Below are positions 48,030 to 59,695 of a DNA stretch of 64,000 nucleotides, one piece after another. The position numbers and the translations under genes are program-made. The DNA is taken from positions 434,001 through 498,000 of the forward strand of contig JAQFVV010006649.1 in NCBI GenBank assembly GCA_028023455.1. Reading direction: 5' to 3'. The DNA comes from Epiperipatus broadwayi. Taxonomy: Eukaryota; Onychophora; Udeonychophora; Euonychophora; Peripatidae. The notes below the pieces were generated by a model. It searched no databases. It was given only the letters and a program-made list of their open reading frames with translations, and was not told where the DNA came from. How positions within the stretch are numbered: the stretch's first letter is position 1; every line of letters begins with the position of its first letter.

Positions 48030-49912
48030 TATATCTATTACATATTCCAAATTGCCCAGAATTTTAAATAAAAAAGTGAGACAAGCAATTAAATGTATGA
48101 AGAAAGGAAAGGCTCCAGGTAATGATGAAATTACAATTGATATATTAAAAGAAGCAAGTGAAGAAATAGAAATTTTTTTAGGAAAGTTATATACCAAATG
48201 TCTAAATGATAAAGATGTATGAGATGATTGGAAGAATGCATTATTAATATTAATATTTTAAAAAGGTGATAAAGAAGATATTAGAAATTCCAGACCTATC
48301 AGCCTTTTATCAGTTTTATACAAAAAATTTTACCAAGATAATTACAACTCGTCTACAGAGAACATTGGATTTCCACCAACCAAGAGAACAAGCTGGATTT
48401 AAAAGTGGTTTTAGTACAGTAGATCATATCCAGGTATTAAGAGAAGTTATAGAAAGGACAAATGAATATGAGTTGCCATTATGCTTTGGATTTGTAGATT
48501 ATGAAAAGGCATTTGCTTCTATAAACATTCCTTCAGTGATTAAAGCATTGGATCATCAAGGTATAAATCCAGGATATTGTCATATTTTTAAAGAATATTT
48601 ATAAAAATGCAACAGCAACAATTAGATTACATAATGATATTGGGAAAGTCAATATTGAGAAGGGTGTTAAACCACTAAACACCACATGATCACCATTTTT
48701 TATGCTTGAACATTACTGTTATTAAAACAGGCAAAACTCTCCATATAGTAGTGCCACTCAGTGCCAGCCAGAGTACTCAATGGATGCCAGAAGGCTTGTG
48801 CATAAAATCCCCATCTAGTGCCTACTCATCCAATATCTCCAGACTAGATCCAAGCCTCCTCACTGACAAAGGCCACAAGCCAGAAACTAGTCTTGGGGAT
48901 ATTGGATGAGTAGGCACTAGATGAGGATTTTATGCACAAGCTTTCTGACATCCATTGATTACTCTGGCTAGCACTGAGAGGCACTACTGTATAGAGAGTT
49001 TTGCCTGTTTTAATTGAGAAGGGTGTATGGCAGGGTGACTCCATATCTCCACAACTTTTTACAGCAGTGCTGCAAGAAGTATTTTGTGGATTAAAATGGG
49101 AAGCTAAAGGAGTGAAAGTAAATGGAGATTATTTAAGTCATTTAGATTTTGCAGATGATGTAGTTGTTTTTGCAAATAATGTTTTAGAGCTGCAGGAAAT
49201 GTTGCAGTAGTTATCAGATGAAAGTAGGAAAGTAGAACTAAAGATAAATGTTAAAAAGACTAAAGTAATGTTTTATGGATTTTCTCAAACTATGAAAATA
49301 AAGATTGATTATGATGAGTTAGAAGAAGTTAACAGTTACAAATACCTTGGTCAGATTATTAATACAGATGGAAATGTAATGGATGAAATTAATCATAGAA
49401 TTAAACTTGGTTGGAGTGCTTTTAGTAGAAATAACTTGATACTAAAAGGAAATATACCTTTGTGTTTGAAAAGGAAGGTTTTAATAAATGTGTTTTAACC
49501 AGTTCTTACTTATGGATCTGAGACTTGGAAACTTAATAGAAGAGCAATACAGAGACTTCAGACCACTCAGAGATGTATGGAGAGATGCATGTTGGGAGTA
49601 ACAAGAAGTGATCGCAAACACAATATATGAGTAAAAGAACAAATGTGTTATTGACCTCATTGAAAAAATTAAAAGATGGAAGTGGATTTGGGCTGGACAT
49701 ATTGCTAGAAGAGATGATAATAGATGGACAATTGAAATCTTAAATGGGATTATAAGACATTGTAAAAGACCCAGAAAGAGACCACATGTGAGATGGATGG
49801 ATGAAATAAGAAAGTGTGCAGGGGTAATGTGGAGAAGAGAAACTAAAGATAGGAGAAGGTGGATTGAACTAGGAGAGACCTTCATCCTGCAGTGGATTGA
49901 TAATTTTTGATC
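48030..49912 (+). pseudogene. RTE reverse transcriptase and C-terminal domain
   Basis: KCMKKGKAPGNDEITIDILK begins the RT, then RNSRPISLLS, REQAGFKSGFSTVDHIQVLR and GFVDYEKAFASI (catalytic Asp). The frame is cut by the palindromic insertion between KVNIEKGV and VWQGDSISPQLF. DFADDVVVFA (49150-49180) is the catalytic double Asp, intact, followed by KINVKKTKVMFYG and YKYLGQII. The C-terminal part reads RAIQRLQTTQRCMERCMLGV, then RRDDNRWTIEILN and RPHVRWMDEIRK in shifted frames. At least five stops or shifts are present. It matches the two minus-strand copies over its whole length. Confidence 0.85.
48668..49012. mobile_element. Palindromic family P, copy 3, 14-bp TSD inside RTE
   Basis: A 345-bp insertion flanked by ATTGAGAAGGGTGT on both sides (48654-48667 and 49013-49026). 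The head is TAAACCACTAAACACCACAT. The body then folds back: TTAAAACAGGCAAAACTCTC with AGAGTTTTGCCTGTTTTA, and CAATGGATGCCAGAAGGCTT with its inverse AAGCTTTCTGACATCCATTG. The loop is near 48850-48870. Removing it together with one duplication rejoins the reading frame. The other two RTE copies have no insertion at this site. Confidence 0.95.
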
Positions 49913-49944
49913 ATGATGATGATATTTAAAATGGTGAACGAAGC

Positions 49945-52085
49945 ACTTTACAAACATTAACAATTCCTGATCTTTCCAAATTCACTTATATCTATCTCTC
50001 TTGATCACAATTTACTCTCCACCTTCATACAACAAGCAAACAATCTTTGACTGGTACTCTCCAAAGTGCTGCAGTGTCATATTTAAACAATGCATGTATT
50101 TATAATAACATACTTTAGCTATTTACCACAAAAATTGTAAGGTAGTAGCATGCATCGTATATATAAAGCTATAATAAAAATATATTTTAAGAATTCTTTA
50201 AAATATTGTATTGGATTATTTTTAAAAGTAAATAATTTATTGTTTTGGATAATTTTTAATATTTAAATTAATTTATAAAATGTAGAAAAGTAAGCTTTTT
50301 TAAAAATTATTATAAGTTGATATTTTGTCTAATATAAATAATGGGAGATTAACTCTTGGTTTACTTTTAGTGATTTTTTATTTAAACTGAACTAAGTATC
50401 ATAAAATAAAAGTCCATGGGCTATGTATATATATAGATAAAAGTTAGAAAAAATATTTTTTCAGTACTGTAGAAAAGTAACCTTTTTTTTTTTTAATGAT
50501 TGTAATTTGACCTGTTTTAGAAGATAAATAATAGGAACCTATCTCTCACTTATTTTTTTTATTTCTTATATTTAGCCTATCTTTTTGTTATCATATATAT
50601 AAGTATTTTAGTTAATTAATAAAAGTTAATATCTTTAAAATCAGGCAAATACCCACACAATTTTAAAATTTATTTTCTCACATGTTATATATATTTAAAA
50701 CATTTTATTATGTGAATATACTTAAATGGAAATGATAAAAATGTGTTGAATTCAGTAATGTTTCTCTTGCTTTACCCATGACATTTTAGAATTTATTTTT
50801 CACCTGTTAAATATATTTAAACTGACATTCTAAAAGCTTCTCACTTGCAATTTTACTTTAACTCTTGTTATATATATATTTAAACTGAAATCCTAAAAGT
50901 TTATCAAATTCATTATTATAACTAATCTAAGTTGTCATTATTCAAATGAGAAATTAAATATGTAATACAAATACAATAATTAATTTAAAATATATTTACA
51001 AAATTAAATTTTATCTTGCTTTACTAAAAACTATACTTTTTGTTTAAAAATTTTTCCAACTCGGTAATCTTTTATTCAATGCTGATTTCTTTTTGCATTT
51101 TTACGATGTCATTCGAAAACAGGATATAGATTTTCCATGCATTTTTATATTGCAAATTACACATTTTTTTACAACAATTAAAACAAAAATTTATACGCTA
51201 GTAAAATTCTATACATAAAAAAATGGAAAATCCTACAAGATTCATCAAGATTGGTACAATATTTATAAAATCACAACCAAATTTTCACATTTATATTATA
51301 ATATAGATTAAAATATTTTTTCTCTCAAATTTTGCATTAATATTAGCATTTTTTTTTCTAATTTGTTTCTACATTTTTCTCACTGTTTACATAATATTAA
51401 ATGCCATTTTCATTTAAAGAAGAAAAAATGGGGAAAGTTTTATGTTTTTAAGGCTACTATATCAAACATCATCATTAGTGATAGTTTACTTTCATCTTAA
51501 CATATTTTTAGCTATATCATAAATTAATGATTAATATATTATGTATATGTATACATAAGATAGTTTCAAATTTTGTTCCAATTATATATAATAAAAGATT
51601 TAATATTTGATTTGCAGAACTGATCTGGAATAACAATTATTTGTTGTACTTAATGCACATTTGACATTTTTACATACATTTTTTTAAGAACAGGTAAATC
51701 AATGTCATTAGCTTTTATTTCTTTGTTCTATATATGCCAAGAATTTGGAAATAGTTCTTCAAGTCTATTCACATTGACAAAGCTGTATGAAACTAACTAG
51801 ATATGCAATTATTGACTAATATGAAAAATTTTGACGTTTTTAAAAATCTTTTACTATCTCCGAACACTTTGAACTTTATTAGATTTGAACCATAAAATAT
51901 GGGCATGTCAGGCTCATATATAAATTATTTCACCACAAGATATTCCAAATAATTAACCCTTTAAAGTTTGTCAAAAAGTTGTAAACAAAGCAATAAATAT
52001 TGTAATATATATATATATTTTAATTTTGTATATGTTATTTACTTTATTGTAAATTTTTATTAAATTAATTAATTTTTACTTATAG
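49945..52085. other. AT-rich DNA upstream of FGFR1OP2 coding exons
   Basis: Upstream region or first intron of the host gene. Degenerate repeats are visible: GTAGAAAAGTAA-CTTTTTT at 50282 and 50469, and ATATATTTAAACTGA-AT-CTAAAAG at 50810 and 50873. No promoter or untranslated exon could be placed with confidence. Confidence 0.4.
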
Positions 52086-52233
52086 TTTTGTTCAGGAGAT
52101 GTCACTCACCATCCAGCAGATAGTGAGTGATGCCAAACGTTTAGTGGAAAGACTTCGTGAACATGACAGTGCTGCAGATTCTCTTATTGCTCAGGCACAA
52201 GTGCTCAATAAACAAGTTGATGGAATGAGACAG
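52086..52233 (+). CDS. FGFR1OP2: FGFR1OP2/SIKE family, first coding exon
   Basis: Acceptor TTTTACTTATAG precedes a 13-base 5' UTR tail and ATG at 52099. The exon encodes 45 residues, MSLTIQQIVSDAKRLVERLR then EHDSAADSLIAQAQVLNKQV, and ends MRQ at a phase-0 donor (CAG/GTGAGC). This is the start of the FGFR1OP2/SIKE1 family: a coiled coil with the characteristic DAK-LVERLR-HD-AAESLI pattern. An upstream non-coding exon must exist because an acceptor lies before the ATG. In animals these proteins bridge SLMAP to the STRIPAK phosphatase-kinase complex. The absence of extra residues before YQED in the next exon favours FGFR1OP2 over SIKE1. Confidence 0.95.
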
Positions 52234-53816
52234 GTGAGCTAATGAATACAATAATCTATAAAATTTACATATATTTTAAACTTCAATAAAGTTTTTAATT
52301 AAATATTAAAGTAATTTTTCTAAAAAAATATGTATTTTTAAATTTTCATTTTTTCTCTTTTCCTTAAAAAATAAATTTAAAAAGGCATTTAGTCAGTTAT
52401 ATATTTAAAATTTAAAATAATGTGTCTCTTAAATTTGATGGTTTGAAGTAAGAATGAATTTTTTAAAGATCAGTGTTAAGAAATATACTATTTTAAAGTC
52501 ATATATTTATTTATAAAATTAAAATTAGATAACATGGTTCTGTGATGTAGCAGGTACAACAAATTCCTGAATCTTTTTCCTAAAAAGGGAGGGGAGGATA
52601 ATCTGTTATTTCTTTTTTAATTTTCAATGCCACTTGTATGAAAAATAAATTGTTAGAAGTATTATTACTATTACTGTTTCAAATTTTAAATATATTGTCT
52701 TAATTGCTGGTGAAAATTTGCCTTTGCTAATTATAACTTTAACTCAAGTTAATTTTCTATCTTATATATGAATAAATAATAGTAGAGGTACACCATTCTG
52801 GAAAGATTATAAATTTAATAAAATATTTCTAAGCATTGCTTTCGACTATGTCAGTCATATTCATAGAACTATTATACGTTTATATTTATGTAAACTTACA
52901 GTAGTTCTGTGAATATGACAGACTTGGTCCAAAGCAATGCTTAGAAATAATATTTTACTAAATTTGTAATCTTTCCAGAATAGTGTACCTTTATTATTAT
53001 TTTTTATGTAAACTTACAGTAGTTCTGTGAATATGACAGACTTGGTCCAAAGCAATGCTTAGAAATAATATTTTATTAAATTTGTAATCTTTCCAGAATA
53101 ATGTACCTTTATTATTATTTTTTATATTCAAATTAAGGAAAGAAATATTATATTGAGTTATCTTTATATATATATATTCTAGTACTAAATGAAAATATTT
53201 TTAAAATTTTTTTTAAATCCACTTTTTAGAGAAGAAATAGGAGTAAGTTTTTAATTTTTAATGATTATTATTTTATATACTTAGAAATTTAATCTGGAAA
53301 ATTGTTAACATGAGGTCATAAACAAGCATTTTAAAATGTAAATTTGTAAATAATGTTTTTTAATATTTTATAATCCTCCCCCTTCCATTCTGAATATTTA
53401 TAAAAATTAAAAATAGATTTTTAATAAAACTAAGTTTATCAAAAAATAGTTTTATTCACAATAAATGAAGATATATAGAGTGGTTGGTAATAGAAGTGGT
53501 TTGAAGTTTCTCTAATACGAGGGGGGGGGGATTAATTTTATCTTTAATTTTACTTTTGCCAACTTTTTTTTTATTATATTTATAAGAAAGATTAGAAGAA
53601 AGTATTCTGAAGTCACTTGTGCATACTTCTTTTCAGTTGACAACTACTGATATGATATTCATATATTTTTTACTTTTCTTTAGTAAATTTTCTATATTAT
53701 GTGTTCATTATAAACTTTTATAAGTGTTTTTGATAAATTTAAATTAAAAACTATTGTATACTGTTCTCTTTTTTTTCTATGATTATTTAATAATTAATGG
53801 ATTTTATTTTATATAG
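52234..53816 (+). other. FGFR1OP2 intron, 1583 bp
   Basis: Bounded by GTGAGC and ATATAG, phase 0. It carries a MITE with a duplicated arm (52787-53125) and a G-run near 53520-53530. Otherwise AT-rich. Confidence 0.9.
52787..53125. mobile_element. Intronic MITE with duplicated right arm
   Basis: The left arm AGGTACACCATTCTGGAAAG to CATAGAACTATTATA is returned inverted at 52890-52993. The right arm then occurs a second time in direct orientation, with TGTAAACTTACAGTAGTTCT at 52889 and 53007 (period 118). The two right arms are almost identical while the left arm is more diverged, so the duplication is later than the insertion. Confidence 0.85.
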
Positions 53817-54065
53817 TACCAGGAAGATATTACAGAATTGAATGAAGTTGCTCGTCATAAGCCACGCTCTACTTTAGTCCTTGGTATTCAACAAGAAAAT
53901 AGACATATCAGAGAATTACAGCAAGAAAATAAAGAACTGCGTATTGCTCTTGAAGAACACCAATCAGCCTTAGAACTGGTTATGAGTAAATATAGAGAAC
54001 AAATTTTGAAATTATTAGTTGCTAATAAATTGGATAAAACTTGCGTTCCTGTAAATAGTCCACCG
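53817..54065 (+). CDS. FGFR1OP2: FGFR1OP2/SIKE family, second coding exon
   Basis: Acceptor ATTTTATATAG opens the frame directly at YQEDITELNEVARHKPRSTL. Then follow GIQQENRHIRELQQENKEL, LEEHQSALELVMSKYREQI and LKLLVANKLDK. The exon has 83 codons and ends ...VNSPP at a phase-0 donor (CCG/GTAATT). The run LNEVARHKPRSTLVLGIQQ is the hallmark of FGFR1OP2. Together the exons give 128 residues of a family usually around 200-250, so about half the protein is encoded downstream; the rest was not found up to 64000. The open frame past 54065 is intron read-through. Confidence 0.95.
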
Positions 54066-54379
54066 GTAATTAATTGCTATATATATTTTTAATTTCTTGT
54101 TAATTATTAATTTTTATTTGTAAATATTTTCATTACACTCACTTTTTTAAAAAAATATGTAAATGTTAATATTTCATTTAAGTCTTATCTTTTTTTTTTT
54201 TTCTCATTTGAAATATTTACATTCTCTTTGGATATTTAAATTATTGAGTTTGTTATATATCACAAATCAAATTTTTTTGGTGACCTTTTATGGAAAATAT
54301 TTGATGAATTTATATTTGTCATTCATTATTTATTTACCAGACATTTTCATTCATTATGTGTATTCATGATCACAATTAA

Positions 54380-56215
54380 AGAGAAAGGATTTCCACCTTT
54401 AGTATCATGTTGAGTACTGAGGATACCCTCAATCACAAAATAGAGACTATTTTAATAACTTTTTGAGCTCCATTGGCGCTGCGTGCGCTCTTTCAGCGCT
54501 TGAAGCATGACGTGTTGTTTTCTTTCTTTACTGATGTAAAAGTATAAGCATGACGTCAAACAAAATATGGGAATTTGATAGCTTAATGGCGGGTGATTCC
54601 AACGATCTTTACCTCAAAAAAATCATTTGAAATTTGGATTTTTGGCAGTAGTTTTATTCGATCACAGTATTTAGTTTTTTTGATAATTTTTGTAATTATC
54701 AAAAAGCGATAAAAGACAAAAAATAGTTTACGGCCTGCAAGTGAAAATTTCTCCGGTGTTATTCACAAACAAGGCCTACAATAGAGCTTCAACATAATTC
54801 TCGTAAGTAAGATTTTTAAATTTTTTTTTTTATTTTTTGAAAAAATTATCTTTTTTATTAATTTTAGTTTGTAATTAGTGTGTGTTAGTTTGCAGTTATA
54901 TATTTATTTATGCTCATATAGAATTCATATCTATCATAATTTCCTAAAGTTAGCGTGTGTTAGTTTGTAGTTATATATTTATTTATGCTCATATAGAATT
55001 CATATCTATTGTAATTTTCTAAAGTTCTACCTACACTAATTCACTTACTTTTATAAAAATAATAATTTTCAAAAAGTATAATAATTTATTATTATTATAT
55101 TTATGTTTATATAATATGTTTGTGTTTACAAGTAATGAGTTATAAAACTAATAATCAAATGTATACAAAGATCGCATATGCAAGCATATAATCAAATTCT
55201 GATTCTTGTTTATGTTTTTGTTTATTCTTGTTCTTGCTTTGGAGTCACTCTGGTTTTGCTACATTTCATAACATTATTTTCAAGTCTTTAGCTAACAAAT
55301 AGACTATATGCAAATAAATTATATCTATGTGATACAGTAAATGTAACAAGATAGCATCACTGGTGTCCATAAAGAATATAAACATCACTGATGTACACAA
55401 AAACTATAAAATGAAGAGATGAAACTCATTTTATCAGTGATATAGACAGTAGCCTACAATTTCTAGTTTTAGATAGACAAGAAGCCAGTTGCTATGATGA
55501 TTTCTTTTGTATTTTTCATTACGATGAATTTAGAACATTTGGGGTACAAGATAAAAATGAAGTCATATCCGACTTCTTTTAGAGATTGTGAAGCTGTGGA
55601 TTATCTCAGATAAGACATGTTTAGAAAGATAATTTTGTGAGGAGTACAAAGAAATTATCATTGAAGATGTAATTTGAATTTTAGTTAATGTTAATTTTCA
55701 AATTATGAACAAACAAAATAATTATTTTGGATGTGAAAATTTTCTTTTTTTCCTTATTTTTTATATAGTTGTCACTAATTATTTTATGCTTATTGTTTTC
55801 CTTAATTTTTATAGTTTCTAGCAATGTAATTGTTTTTGCTCTAACATAATTAAAACTGAAGTTATTGTGAAAATTATGTCTCAGGCCAGTATTTTAAAAA
55901 ATTCAATATGGCGGCTTAGTCCCAAGCAGTTAAAGATAAGAGTGTAGTAAATTGAAAAAATTTCATTACCATTAATATATGAAAGAAAATAATGAATGTA
56001 AGAGTGAATAGAGAAACATCTTCATGCTCTCAAACTAAGATGCTTCAGATTGGCATATATAATTAGAATGTAGGTTTTAAAGATAAGACAGTCGTTCTTA
56101 TCTTTAAAAGAGTCTTTGTCTTGAGTTTGAGAGTATCCTCAGTACTCAATATGATATCGTTGAACTATTATAAGATCAGTGTAGTGCATATATTAAAGAT
56201 GGAAATCCTTTCTCT
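54380..56215. mobile_element. TTAA-flanked 1.84-kb element, Kolobok-like candidate
   Basis: Both ends start AGAGAAAGGATTTCCA-CTTTA directly inside TTAA (54376-54379 and 56216-56219). A second inverted pair, TTGAGTACTGAGGATA, lies 30-60 bases further in. TTAA targets with AG-start termini are seen in Kolobok elements; piggyBac is less likely because CCC is missing. No transposase found. It lies in the intron after the second FGFR1OP2 exon. Confidence 0.75.
54884..55026 (+). repeat. Short tandem duplication within the TTAA element
   Basis: GTGTGTTAGTTTG-AGTTATATATTTATTTATGC to TTCTAAAGTT occurs twice, at 54888 and 54953 (period about 66 bases), nearly identical. Confidence 0.85.
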
Positions 56216-56224
56216 TTAATTACC

Positions 56225-57170
56225 TATGATCTCTGTTTTTAGAAAATAGATTTGAATATTAGATAATCACAGTTGAATAATTGTAGAACAATATTCATGA
56301 ATGGAAGTTAACAAAATAAAATCTTTTCACATTGCAACAATCTAAAAATATAAGGTAAAAATATTATCATTAATACAAGCTTCACATTTAATATATCAAT
56401 ATAAGCATTTGGTGTAATTAAATTTTTATATAAAAAGTTTTTGAATTATTAGTTTAAGAAAAAGAAGTTATTCCAGATGGATTTAATTAATACAGTAAAT
56501 TATCAATTCATTTTTCAAGGACCAGAAGAAATATATAGAAAAATGATAAAACAGAATTTTATTAAAAACTATAGATAAGAATAGTTTAAAAATTATTCAC
56601 TAAAATATAATAATCTTCCCAAATCCCTGATATTTAATTTCTAACCATGATGTGGATACCAAATTTCGGATAGCAGCAAAATTATAATATGTATTATTAG
56701 CACTTATTTGTAATACAAACTTTTGGATATATGATTACATATTTATAATTATATTAAAAAAAGTGCAACAAACTATAATTAACAATTCTTATAGTAGAAT
56801 TAAAATTTTTTCCCCTTTTTCTTTTAAAAGGAAAAGGCTATAAAATTCTTTTTAGAATGAGAATTAACAAAATAATTCGCTTCTTTGGAAACCACTAATT
56901 CCACCCATAACATCAAATATAGAAAATTTAATAATGTTTTCTAATGATATCACCAGTTATTATTGCTCTAGTAGACCTATATAAAAATTATATAAAATTA
57001 CTAAATTTTGTTTTGAATTAGCCAAAATATTTAAAGTAATTTAATGTAAATTATTTTTACATGTATGTATTCTTATGTAAATTTGTAAATATTTATTACA
57101 TATTTTTAATGTAAATAAACTTATAGTAAATATGAAAAATAAAAACTTTGCTGCAAAAGTTTATTGAGAA
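56225..57170. other. AT-rich intronic DNA
   Basis: Presumed intron of FGFR1OP2. No exon with the expected downstream residues of the family was found. Confidence 0.4.
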
Positions 57171-57174
57171 ATTT

Positions 57175-57475
57175 TAAACCAAAACAGAACTTCAAAAAAG
57201 GGAGAAGGGAGAGTGTAATCTATATTATATATTATAAATGTTTCTCCCTCAACCTCATTTTAAACCAAAAGAGAACTTCAAAGTGAGATGGGAATGGGGT
57301 GTAATTATATTATATATTTTTTTTTTTTCATATGTCATAGCATCTGCCGGGACGCGAACCCACACCCGTCTGCAACCAACTACTTGCTTGCATGGCGGCT
57401 GCGATACCTCTCGGCTAACAACGCAAGACTGATTATATTATATATTAAAAACGTTTTCCCATCAACCTCAACTTC
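57175..57475 (+). repeat. About 85-bp tandem duplication split by a SINE
   Basis: TTTAAACCAAAA-AGAACTTCAAA, a GGGA-rich stretch, ATTATATATTA and TTTCTCCCTCAACCTCA form one unit at 57175-57260. They recur at 57258-57475 around the SINE insertion, ending TTTTCCCATCAACCTCAAC. Confidence 0.75.
57319..57431 (-). mobile_element. tRNA-derived SINE or tRNA retrocopy with 15-bp TSD
   Basis: Read on the minus strand: TTAGCCGAGAGGTATCGC (A box, Leu/Ser type) and GTGGGTTCGCGTCCCGG (B box, T arm), then a short 3' part ending in a run of about ten A. The insertion is flanked by identical 15-bp copies of ATTATATTATATATT (57304-57318 and 57432-57446). The acceptor halves pair only partly (GCGTTGT with CAGATGC). 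At about 113 bp it is almost only the tRNA part. Confidence 0.85.
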
Positions 57476-57569
57476 TAGCTGTAAATTCTGAAATATCAAT
57501 TCTAGGCATATGTTACCAAAGGAATTCAAGAAGTAGCATGCTTTGACTTTTATGACTTATTACCACTTA

Positions 57570-58227
57570 TTATCACATGCTCACTATTTCTTATGCTAGC
57601 ACATTACTGTTATTAAAACAGGCAAAACTTTCCATATAATAGTGCCACTCAGTGCCAACCAGAGTAATCAATGGATGCCAGAAGGTTTGTGTATAAAATC
57701 CCTATCTAGTATCTACTCATCCAATATCTCCAGACTAGTTTCTGGCTTGTGGCCTTTGTCAGTGAGGAGCTTTGGATCTGAGAGCACTGCATCTAGATCT
57801 TAGGATCGAATGCAACCCTCCAGCAGCCACCTTTTATCTCCACTACAAAACTATGAGAATAAAATTGAAAACACAATGATATTTTCAACCTAAGCTCAAT
57901 ATCTTATATAGTCTTATGCATCTGAAATATATAAGCTATTGAGCTTAGGCTGAAAATATCATTGTTTTCAATTTTATTTTCTTAGTTAGTAGTTAAGTAG
58001 AGATAAAAGGTGGCTGCTGGAAGGTTGCATTAGATCCTAAGATCTAGGTGCAGTGCTCTCAGATCCAAAGCTCTTCACTGACGAAGGCCACAAGCCAGAA
58101 ACTAGTCTGGGGATATTGGATAAGTAGGCACTAGATAGGGATTTTATTCACAAGCCTTCTGGCATCCATTGATTACTCTGGTTGGCACTGAGTGGCACTA
58201 CTATATGGAGAATTTTGCCTGTTTTAA
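57570..58227. mobile_element. Palindromic family P, copy 4, long hairpin
   Basis: The left arm starts TTATCACATGCTCAC, then ATTAAAACAGGCAAAACTTT, and runs through ATCAATGGATGCCAGAAGG, GAGAGCACTGCATCTAGATC and GCAACCCTCCAGCAGCCACC to about 57890. The right arm returns all of it inverted to GCCTGTTTTAAT at 58227. The centre (57860-57990) is itself inverted (GATATTTTCA-CCTAAGCTCA). It is the longest hairpin of the family here, around 300 bp per arm. Confidence 0.85.
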
Positions 58228-58231
58228 TACC

Positions 58232-59201
58232 ACTTACTAATTTGCAAGATATACTCCACAAAAATAATTCAAAGTGCAAAATATTTTTGTATTGTGTTAA
58301 TTCAATATTAATTAAAAAAAACAACAAATATAAATGCTTTAACATTATTTACCTATAGTTGAGGTCAGATCAATACTCAATTTAAGTTCATGAAAGTGTT
58401 TTTATAGAGATGGTCTGAGTTATTATTTCAAATTTTTTAAAAAATTGAACTGAAAAATATCATCTCACAGAGAAAACAATATATCATGCATCATGAAATA
58501 TTTTTATCAATTCCACATTGTTAATTTAAAACATTTTTTCTTTCATAAATATTAAATAATTATTTTTTTTAAAGCTGAGTCAAACAAACTTAATTATTTG
58601 TAAGCCTGCAACAATTAAAATTAAGCACAGAGTGTCCCCTAGAGAGGAGGACTACAGAAAAAAAAAATGAATTTTGATATTTGATGCTGATGTTAGAAAA
58701 AAAAAATGAATTTTGATATTTGATGCTGATGTTATTTATTAGAAAAAAAATTAATTTTTTATAATATTAAATTTTAAATTTGTCTCCTTTTATAAATAAT
58801 TAAATTTTGTAAAACATAATGAAGAATTTTAACTATTTGTAAGCCTAAAACAATTAAAAATATTGCATAAGGAGTCCTAGTTATAATATAATTTTAAAAA
58901 ATGAAAAAATAGGTCTGTTGAATTGTTAAAAAACAATTAATTTTGAATATTTAAGAATGATTTAGAAGAAAATGGTGAATATAATAGAAAAGATGTAATG
59001 ATATTAAAAATTAATTTGATTTTATACAAGAGAATAAATAGTTTGAAATCATTTTAAAACTATAGAAAACATTCATTTTAAAATCTTCATAATGATGGGT
59101 AGATCATTACTGTTAGAAAGTTTTGTTTATTTTTTAAAATCTATATTTATTCTGGTAAATTTAATTTATTTATAATCTAAAGAATTTTTGTTATTTTAGA
59201 C
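58232..59201. other. AT-rich DNA with a small tandem repeat
   Basis: A 43-base unit (AGAAAAAAAAAATGAATTTT then GATATTTGATGCTGATGTT) stands twice at 58655-58735. TTTGTAAGCCT--AACAATTAAAA recurs at 58598 and 58837. No gene. Confidence 0.6.
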
Positions 59202-59695
59202 CAGTGTTCTTCAACCCTTGGTCCACGGCCCGGCACTGGGCCACGGAACTTTTCTGCAGGTCCGCGTGCTAGACGGGCAGTAAAAAGTTTGTAATAATAA
59301 ATAATAAGAGTTTAAACTTTTAATTAATATAGCCAATTTTTATTTATTTTTTCATCTCATTTTTAACCAATTAAAAAAAAAAGAAAACAGAACGAAAACA
59401 AAATCTAATCAATCATTCATAAAGTAATTTGTTTTTCTAGTTATCACAGATGTTTATGGGGGGGGGGGTAAAATTAAATTTTTTATTACTTTTCTAAAAA
59501 AAATTTTTAAAAAAGTTTTTTATTATATAAACTCCATATATATATATAAAACTTTATCTTATATATTTAACTTTGATCAGTTATAATAATTATGCTTATC
59601 TTTAAGAAAATTTATTTATAGACTTCTCCTTATTTTTGCTGGTCCGCGAAACCTTATCCTTATTTTTACCGGTCCGCAGGTGTGAAAAGGTTGAA
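59202..59695. mobile_element. hAT-type MITE, second copy, right end damaged
   Basis: Same family as 7419-7931: left end CAGTGTTCTTCAACCCTTGG and the same interior with its GGGGGGGG run. The right end stops at AGGTTGAA and lacks the last eight or so bases, so no target duplication can be shown. Confidence 0.85.

Larger units (their letters stand above)
46645..49940 (+). mobile_element. RTE-clade non-LTR retrotransposon, nearly full length, inactive
   Basis: The 5' leader (AAGGCAGCGAGGGTGGCCGA to CAGGCTGCCATTTG) also stands before the minus-strand copy near 62500-62640, so it belongs to the element. Endonuclease and reverse-transcriptase remains follow in order, and the 3' end is a short TGATGATGAT-type run at 49915-49922, as in many RTE elements. 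The body is interrupted at 48668 by a palindromic element. Stops and frameshifts make it dead. A target duplication could not be fixed. Confidence 0.85.

Noticed and set aside
48706-49044. ORFs containing KTGKTLHIVVPLSASQS on both strands
   Set aside because: They are translations of the palindromic element's arms and appear on opposite strands because the arms are inverted copies.
51955-51970. TTAACCCTTTAAAG resembles a piggyBac end
   Set aside because: No matching inverted end at TTAA nearby.
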